Part shown: positions 57,125 through 64,000 of the stretch, in pieces
Numbering within the stretch: the stretch's first letter is position 1
Layout: each line of letters begins with the position of its first letter
Assembly: GCA_026075535.2 (NCBI GenBank)
Contig: AP026548.1
Span: 620,001 to 684,000 of the forward strand
From: Tricholoma matsutake
Lineage: Eukaryota > Basidiomycota > Agaricomycetes > Agaricales > Tricholomataceae
Direction of reading: 5' to 3'
DNA: 64,000 bases
The notes under the pieces: generated by a model
Seen by the model: the letters and a program-made list of their open reading frames with translations, nothing else
What the model was told of the DNA's origin: nothing
Database searches by the model: none
Translations under genes and position numbers: made by a program

Positions 57125-59563
57125 GGGTGTCAGTAATGAGTGCAGCTTGCCTTGAGGGGAGCAGTATTCCCCCTTTGAGTGGATGCAAGGTTTGCACGAA
57201 TCACAGTATTTCTCGACTTCGTATTGAAGTCAAGGCCACCAATACCAACGTCGGATGTATTCCAATGTCTTCAGAGGACCAACATGCCCCACCAATGTGT
57301 GGGCTTGTTTGATGATATGACCATGTAAGGTTGTACCTTTGGAAGTAGAGGTGGGGATGCAAAGGACCTCTTCACCTGCTCTGTTCTTCCTCCAAATGAA
57401 ACCATCTCAGGTCTGGAAGTCTGGGTGGTCCTTTGGATTTTCAAGAACCTTCTTGAAGTGTTTGTCGTTGATATATCCCTTTTGGATATTGTCATTCAGT
57501 GGGTCTACCTCTGACATGTGAATGTTCAGGTAAGGCCTTTTAGCCTGAGAGGTGTAAATTGAAGGATCATCCTGCGATTGGTTGGTCTTTGAAGCAGGCA
57601 TGGTCGCTTCTTCTGCATTCGCAGTCATTACGGCTGTGGCTGCCTCACACTCTTCGACTCGTTCTTGAAGAGCTTTGAGTTGTTCACTAACTTGTCTCTG
57701 CTGGGAAGCAGCGGAATGAGTTTCAATTACTCAATTTTTGATTTTGAGATGTCGATCCCATGGAAGATCCTTGTGGTTGGGATCAAGACGTATGTCTGTG
57801 AAGACATAGTGTTGGACTAATGGAGCATCATCCCAAGAGTCAAATTGGTAGTAGCAGGACAGAGCATCCGCTACTTTGTTCAATTTGCCTTTGACATAAC
57901 AAATGTCAAAGTCGAAACATGACAGATATTCCATCCATTGTGTTTGCCTAGCAGACAGTCAGTGTTGAGTTTGGAAAAACTCAAGTGCCTGGTGATCGGT
58001 GATGACATGAATGTGTCTACTGATCAGTTTGTCTTCCCACTTGAGGAGTGCCTCAAGTATGGCAATCATTTCATGCTCAAAGGTATGGTAGTTCCTTTGA
58101 GCATCAGAGAATATCTTGGACAGGAACCCAGCAGGGCAGCAAGTTTGCCATTCAGGTCCCTGACCATACATTGCCCCAGTCCCAAAGACTGAGGCATCAC
58201 AGATCACCCATATCAGCTCAGGTGAATCTGGGTTGATAGGCTTCAGCACCAGTGTTGTGCAACAGATGTGTTTAATCATCTGAAAGTAATGATTGTGCAA
58301 TGGTTGCCATAAAAAGGCTTGACCGTTTTTTGTCATTGCTGAAAGGGGACTAGTGAAAGCACTTATATCTGGCAGGAAATGTGCCAGATATTGCATGAGT
58401 CCCAGCAAACACTGGACTTCATGATAATTATGAGGAGCTTTCCACTCTTGTATACAGGCCATTTTGTTGCTATCTGTGTGTAGGCCGTGCTTGTCAATCA
58501 TATGACTGAGACACTCTACCTTCTCAGGGTAGCATTCACATTTCTCTGCATGGAGGTACAGAGAATGCTCACATAGTCTGTTAAACACGAGCTCCAGATG
58601 CTTCTGGTGTTCTTCAATTGTGTCACTGAACAAGAAGATATTGTCCAGGTAGACATGGACAAAGATTCCGATGTAATCTTGGAATATAGAGTTCATCAAC
58701 CTTTGGAAGGTTGAGGGTGCATTGCAGTCGCCTTGTTGCATAACAAGACTCTCGTATATGCCTTGAACCATCAAGGTGGTTTTCCAGATGTCTTCAGGGA
58801 CAACTCAGACCTGCTCATAGGCATCGGAGAGGTCAATTTTTGAGCAGTACTTAGCTCGAGCGACATCAAGATGAATCACATCTTGATCAGGAAACGGTGT
58901 AACATCTTTCACCATGTTAGCATTATGTTTCACTGTGTTGATCACAGTGCAAAGTTTCCCAGTTTTCTTGGGAACTACTAGCATCAGAGTGGCTTGCTCC
59001 ATGCGGGCAGGACGCCACCAGCCTGCTTTGCAGTGCGTGGCTATTTTCTCAGCAAGGGGTTTCCTCATTGAGTTGGGACACTTCTAAAGATAGTAGTTAT
59101 ACTTCTTCTTCTCATCCACCAATGGGATGTGGTGGTTTATGTCCATTAAAGGAGGTAGTTTGTCAGGAACTCCATTGAGGATGTCCTGACAAGATTGCTT
59201 CCACTCCTCTCAGAGGTGTGGAAGGTCCTTTTTTGAAAGGGGCCCTGTGCATTTAGCTTTATCGGCCAGCTTTTTGCAAATTGTGAAGAGTATGTCATTC
59301 AGGTCATCAACCTGATCTGGTGGAAGTACCACAGGGATAGAGGGGTCAAATCTGGGAGGTTCAAACTTGGGTTCCTTGGGGAATCTATCCCAAGTAAATT
59401 CCTGGATGATCTCTTCTAGATCATCTTCTTTGTCGCTCAATGGTTCGTCTTCGGGTCCTACAAGGACAGGGTCCAAAGGTTTTAGTGTAGACCAACAATG
59501 TTTGTCAACATCATCTACTTCCTCCATTTCAACATTCCTATGTCTAACAGATGGAGGTTGCAC
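56946..59563 (-). pseudogene. Gypsy 3 RT, RNase H and partial integrase
   Basis: RT begins near 59.06 kb (MEQATLMLVVPKKTGKLCTV, KIDLSDAYEQV) with TGA at 58805 where Arg is expected. It continues NAPSTFQRLMNSIFQDYIG and VYLDNIFLFSD, where the second catalytic Asp is Asn (codon 58640-58642), a CpG transition. RNase H has VICDASVFGTGAMYGQG and the EHEMIAILEALLKWEDKL region. A spacer with many Glu/Gln (57.7-57.4) leads to the integrase zinc region (HTLVGHVGPLKTLEYIRRWY, CDSCKPC) with TGA at 57407 and 57230. The core begins SIGMYFIRPFPES, where the first catalytic Asp is Tyr. It is cut off after VHLHGLP. Confidence 0.8.
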
Positions 59564-59632
59564 CTTTGTGGAACTCGGACCAGGCTTGTCCAGGTCCTTC
59601 TTCTTTCATGTGGCCATGTGGCCGCTCTCATG

Positions 59633-60484
59633 TCACTCATCCTTGGGAGGTTGAGGATGCATAGCATGCTGACGGGCTTGCTTGAAAGTGTTAGGGCCCT
59701 TGATAATGGTATCTAGGTGTTTGCCCTTGATGTGTACTTCGTCACATTCGAAGTCTAGAACTATCCCGTGTTTCCTCATGAAGATGGTGCCTAGAATTGT
59801 GTCATATCTATCAATGTTAACAACATCAAAATAATGGGTGTTTTTTATTTCACTGATTTTAAAATCAGTGAATAGTCTGAAGTTTATCTTTGAATGGCTT
59901 CCAACAGTGCCTAATTGCAAGGGCACTGGTTCTTCCAATTCATGGGCTTTAAGATTCATTGACATGGCGAATTCTGGGGAAATCAAATCAGACGTGCAGT
60001 CTGAATCGAGGAGCACGAAAGCTTCAAGTTCATGAAGCTTCATTTTCACAATGAAGCACCTGTTGTCCTTCTCAGATTGAGGAGGATGGGTTATTTTCTT
60101 AGAGGATTTCCTCAAAGTGGTCATGCCTCTGAAGTGCGGCTTGTTTTTGAATAGGTCGTCCATCATGAAGCCTAATCTTTCAGAAAATGACAGAGAATTT
60201 CTCCCCATCTTGTCCTCTGAGTCTTCCTCTGAGTCGGACACCAACTTGGCGGATGGGCATCTGTCAGAGTCATACTCCAAAAGGATTTCTCGGATCACAC
60301 CAAAGTGTTCTGATCCAGAATATTCACTGGTGTCACCCCCAGTGTCAGACTCCAAGTTGCACAGTTCACCTTCTGAACTATACTGAGAACTGTCAGGGTC
60401 TATGTCTGACAAGGCAGACCCATACTCAGAGTGAGAGTTATCCTCTGAGTCGCTGTATGCTGCAGTGAGTCTCTCATTCATCAC
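59633..60484 (-). pseudogene. Gypsy 3 protease region
   Basis: An acidic Ser/Asp/Glu-rich N-terminal 110 residues precede a retropepsin-like domain: LEAFVLLDSDCTSDLISPEF. The active-site triad normally reads D-S-G; here Gly is Asp. The second half carries FDVVNIDRYDTILGTIFMRK, the usual ILG motif of gypsy proteases. The frame is otherwise open. It is separated from Gag by a short out-of-frame gap. Confidence 0.75.
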
Positions 60485-60539
60485 AGAATGTGAATCTGAG
60501 TCCCAGGTAGAACTAAACAGGTGCTCACTGCTCAGTTGA

Positions 60540-62964
60540 GCACAGGAGGTTTGGGGATCACTGATCCTTCTCGAGCAGCATACATCTTAGCCAACAGTTT
60601 GGGCTGTTCATACTTAGGGCAGCCCTTATCTGTGGAGTAGTGTGGACCTCCACAGCTGTAACAAATTGGGTTCTTCTTGTCATCAGACCTTTTGTCTGAT
60701 TTGGATCCAGAGTGTCTGGATGGTTTCCTTCCAGATGCACGATGTTGAGTATCATGACAATCTTTGTTATGGCAATCACTATCGCTGTGACTTCAAAGCT
60801 CCTTGGTAGGATACTTTGACCCCAGATATTTAGAGCTATCATGATAGTCCTTATCGTGTGTTTGAGAACAATCCCAGGATCAGTCATGAGACCATTTGGG
60901 AGAAGGTTCTTTTGTTTTAGAAGTTTTAGTCAAAGAGGATGTGCTCTTTGACTTGGTGGAATCCATTATATGCTTCTTTTCATTGAAGTGTTTTCTCATC
61001 TTACCAATTTCCTCCCCCTGGCAGGCAAAGTGCAGGATATCTTGCACTGAGTTTGTCTCAGTGGAACATCCTTTGTCTAGTACAAAGGATATGATGCTTG
61101 TGGGCAACCCGGTCACCAATTGCATCTTGAACGTAAATGGATTGGGTGCCTGTATCATCCTGGTAGCATAGCGCTCCAGTTTGTGGTAATAGCCCATAAT
61201 GCCTTCATTGGTGTTATACTTGATGTGCCAGAATTTGTCAGTTGCATCATGGGTTGCATTTTCATGCCCAAACTGGTCATATAGGCCAGTGACAACTTCT
61301 TTGAAAGTCCAGGCTGATCGTTGATGGTATGCACCATCAACACTGTCTTCAAACCAAGTGAGGGCGGTGTTCTCCAGAAACATTGCCATATACTCAATGC
61401 GGTCTGAGTCCAGTTCAGGGCCGCACACCTTGTTCACCTTCAACCACCAAAGAAGGGCATTCAGCCATCTTTCAAAGGTTTCAGTGTCAGGTAATCTGCC
61501 ATACTTTGATGGATTGGGAACTCAGAGACCGTTCTTGCCTCCAGTGGCAGGAATTTCTGTCAAGACAGAGACCTTGTTGTCTATCTGTCTATGTATCTTG
61601 GTATGGATGTCCCTCAAATATTTGAGGGACAGCAAGAGCCTTTATCTCAATAAGAATCAGGATAGGAAGATGTAGACCAGTAAGGGCTACCAGATTCTCA
61701 TGGGATACCAGAACGTCCAGACAGGGTACATCTGGAAGAAGTGCATGTTTGCACTCCTCATTGGGGATTTGATGAGTCTCTGCGGGATGCCTCTTCCTCA
61801 AATCAGGAAGAATGTTTGGTACTTTCATTGCTCAATGTGCTATACATCAAGTCGCTATCACCTCCATTACCATCATCCCTGGACCCATCTCCATCTGGTG
61901 GTTCTCCATGGCCTGCATGACTCTGCACAGGCCATCTGGAATTTACAGATGGTGGACTCTCTCGCTTTTGATTTGTCTGTCTTGGATATCACCATCACAT
62001 ATCCTTTGAAGGACTATTCTGTTGTTGTTGATATAGTGTACCTTCTTTTTAGAAGGTAATTTATGAGATAACTTGGGGTTCTGTAGACATGGGGAACCAC
62101 ATCTGTGGCTGGAAGGATGTTCTTGTTCCGCTGGGTTGGTGGAACAAGGTTGGACAGGGTTGGGATCTCGTTCCATTGCTGGGGAACAAGGTATAGTAGG
62201 GTTGATTATTTCCCTATGGGCAAAGTGACTGGTGTAACTTAATGCCAGATCTTTAAGTTGGTTTTCCAACTTAATCAGTTCAAATTCTCTTGCCTCCATG
62301 CAATGGGTAAACATATCTGTTGCGATCTGAGCAAAATGCTCAGCTCCAAATTTGTTGATTCATCCTCTTGAGGTTTGGCCTCAAGGGGTCTTTTCTCTAG
62401 GCGTCAGCGCAGCCGATCATCAGCATTCATCGGCATTGCAGGTGCCGATGCTGTTAAATCTGGACATATGGCAGGGAATAATCCAGGTGTTTCATACATT
62501 TGGCTGTTGCGGGGAAGATCGATACCACTACTGGGGGTAATCCAGTGGATGTTGGGCTCTGGGGTCAATTCATCCAGAGGAGAAAGCTTCTGCAAGCCAG
62601 GAGGAGGTCCTGGATTGGAATGAGTGTCTCGTTGACTGTTGTTTGACAAGAAAGATTTTCTGGATTTGGGTTTGCTGTCATCAGCATCCTCGACAGTGGG
62701 CCGTCAATGGTGTGGGCTGAGGGCAGAGGAATCAAGATTTCTCGAAGTGGCTGTATGCACTTCGAGAGTCTGAAAGTCCCTAGTAGGAGAAATGTTGTTT
62801 CTCAAGGTGCTTGTATGCGCCTCAAGTGGATGGGATCCAGCCAAATCTTTTGGAGCATGCCAAGGGGAATCCGACCCTGATGGCGATGGATGAGATTTAC
62901 CTTGCATGTCCTGCTTGGGAGCAGGCTTCAGCTTGTTCTTGTTCTTGGCCCTGGTCAAAACCAT
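60540..62964 (-). pseudogene. Gypsy 3 Gag with zinc knuckle
   Basis: It starts MVLTRAKNKNKLKPAPKQD at 62964. A disordered Pro/Ser-rich region carries several frame changes (62.6-61.5). The capsid-like core is KVNKVCGPELDSDRIEYMAM, ALTWFEDSVDG, WTFKEVVTGLYDQFG and YHKLERYATRMIQAPN (61.44-61.1). A zinc knuckle CYSCGGPHYSTDKGC lies near 60.66-60.61 kb and the frame ends near 60.54. Confidence 0.75.
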
Positions 62965-64000
62965 GGTCTCATCCTTGAGGTACAATCTTCAGCAATGGAG
63001 AAAAAGAATTTCGGTTGTAGCAGCAGGCAAAAAGCAAAGAGTTGAGTGCAAATAAACTTGATTTGGGTCCTAGCGATGGATATGCTTCCATCGCTGATTG
63101 CATTGAGAATTTTCTCCCTTTGTGGGAGAAGTTCAGGGTCACATTGATGATGATCACTGATGGGGCAATGTCAAGCAAAACTCTATATGAGTTTTGGTGT
63201 TCAAAAAAGTGTAGTGAGTCAAGGGGGATCTCCTTATATCACACACCAAAAGAACACAAATAATGCATATATTTCATGTATTGGTAGTGGTAAAAAGATT
63301 GCTTACGTAAATAGAAGGCTGGTCCCTTTATAGGGGCCATCCAGGTCAATAGCAAAGAAATATAATATATACAAATGCGGGGTCAAGCCCTGGGTCACCA
63401 CATATATATAGAAGGGCCACATCAAGTCTCAGAATGATGGGAATGTGTCATTCTCAGGGATTGATAGCAGTGATGGGAATTTGATGGGATTTTTGATGGG
63501 AATGATAGGGGGTGTAGATTGATGCAGAATTGATGGGAACATGATATCAACACATAGTGGGCATTGTTTCACTATATTTAGCAGTTCTGTCATGCATGTA
63601 TTGATGCATGCACACATTGGAGTATTTTTGGTATATATGGTTGTTTTGCATGTGCATTATGTGTGTTGGTGTGTACAGCTGTTTTGCATGCATGTTGTGT
63701 GTGTGTAGTAAGTCTGTGAGGGCACCAGACTTACATTGGTTTCTAGCTTTGAATTGCATGATAGCTTTCCAGCAGGTCTCAGTGGTGTAGCTTCAACTCA
63801 ACACTTTTCTTCAGAGCAAATCTGAGACTTCATCAGGTGTTGTTTGAGCAGAATTTCTTCTCAATTTACCTGGGGAAGATATGTGAGTGTGCACTGTATT
63901 GCAGAGCAGCTGTTTGTGACTTGCCACCTAGTAACAGTGTCTGATCTTGTCTGCCCTAATGAACATGACATTGACAGGAGGAGTTCACCAACTTTTAACT
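62965..64000. other. Upstream region of gypsy 3; no gene seen
   Basis: It contains short direct repeats of GATGGGAAT (about 63475-63540) and TGCATG/GTGTGT-rich stretches (63590-63710), which may be LTR or leader sequence. No second LTR copy is available to confirm. CTTCATCAGG occurs here (63828) and near 150 in the window, which may be chance. Confidence 0.3.

Larger units (their letters stand above)
56946..62964 (-). mobile_element. Ty3/gypsy element 3, truncated in integrase
   Basis: Gag, protease, RT, RNase H and the first third of integrase are in order on the minus strand. Integrase stops near 56945 against the Plavaka relic. No LTR was recognised on either side: the 3' half is gone, and a 5' LTR, if present, would lie right of 62965. 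Stops are mainly TGA at expected Arg. Confidence 0.75.

Noticed and set aside
1..64000. tRNA and rRNA genes
   Set aside because: No cloverleaf or T-loop consensus in a plausible context was found by eye. GTTCGAA-like strings fall inside coding remnants. A covariance-model scan would be needed to exclude them.
62965..64000. A defined 5' LTR for gypsy element 3
   Set aside because: There is no second copy in the window, so the ends cannot be placed. GATGGGAAT repeats alone are not enough.

Overview
The window reads as repeat-packed, largely degenerate DNA from a filamentous fungus, most likely an Agaricomycete (mushroom-forming basidiomycete). The reasons are short introns of about 47 to 90 nt, a KDZ-type transposase, a Plavaka (CACTA-like) transposase, a tyrosine-recombinase retrotransposon, Ty3/gypsy and Ty1/copia elements, and no bacterial-style gene organisation. 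The only candidate host genes are two small ORFs in the first 2 kb, of which a 51-residue predicted secreted peptide with a TATA box is the better. The species cannot be read from the sequence.

Layout. 1-4000: mostly non-coding, with the secreted peptide at 1608-1763 (-). 4016-9474 (-): decayed, low-complexity TE-associated genes carrying 21-nt and 18-nt minisatellites. 9579-17286: a gene fragment cut by a CACTGGG... transposon end, a CAAGTAC repeat array, a divergent gene pair (an unnamed partner gene and a KDZ transposase in five exons), then a second, palindromic CAAGTAC array. 17355-18673: a hAT-like non-autonomous element with a 158-bp tandem repeat. 18787-20233 (-): gypsy gag remnant. 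22108-27735 (-): a Ngaro/DIRS-like retrotransposon (gag, RT-RNase H, tyrosine recombinase).

29072-51372 is one nested block. The outermost unit has CACTG termini, a perfect 3-bp target duplication (CTA) and inverted arms of about 1.8 kb. Subtracting the elements inserted in it leaves about 5.8 kb with no transposase, so it looks like a non-autonomous foldback. Inside its left arm is a copia element (30733-41565, TSD AGATA). Inside that is a hAT-like element (32333-39542, 8-bp TSD with one mismatch). Inside that is a chromodomain gypsy element (32798-39012, TSD CATGT). A second copia element (42004-47645, TSD CTGTG) sits further in. Beyond the block are a 469-bp MITE (52125-52593), a Plavaka transposase relic (53325-56945, -) and a gypsy element (56946-62964, -) truncated against it.

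The elements share one mode of death. At least 20 in-frame stops are TGA where alignment to the family expects Arg (CGA), and catalytic residues are lost by CpG transitions (RT Asp to Asn twice, both recombinase Arg to Cys). This is what deamination of methylated CpG would leave. The 16-nt terminus shared by the unit starting at 9705 and the foldback suggests, without proof, that a KDZ-encoding element could have mobilised the foldback.
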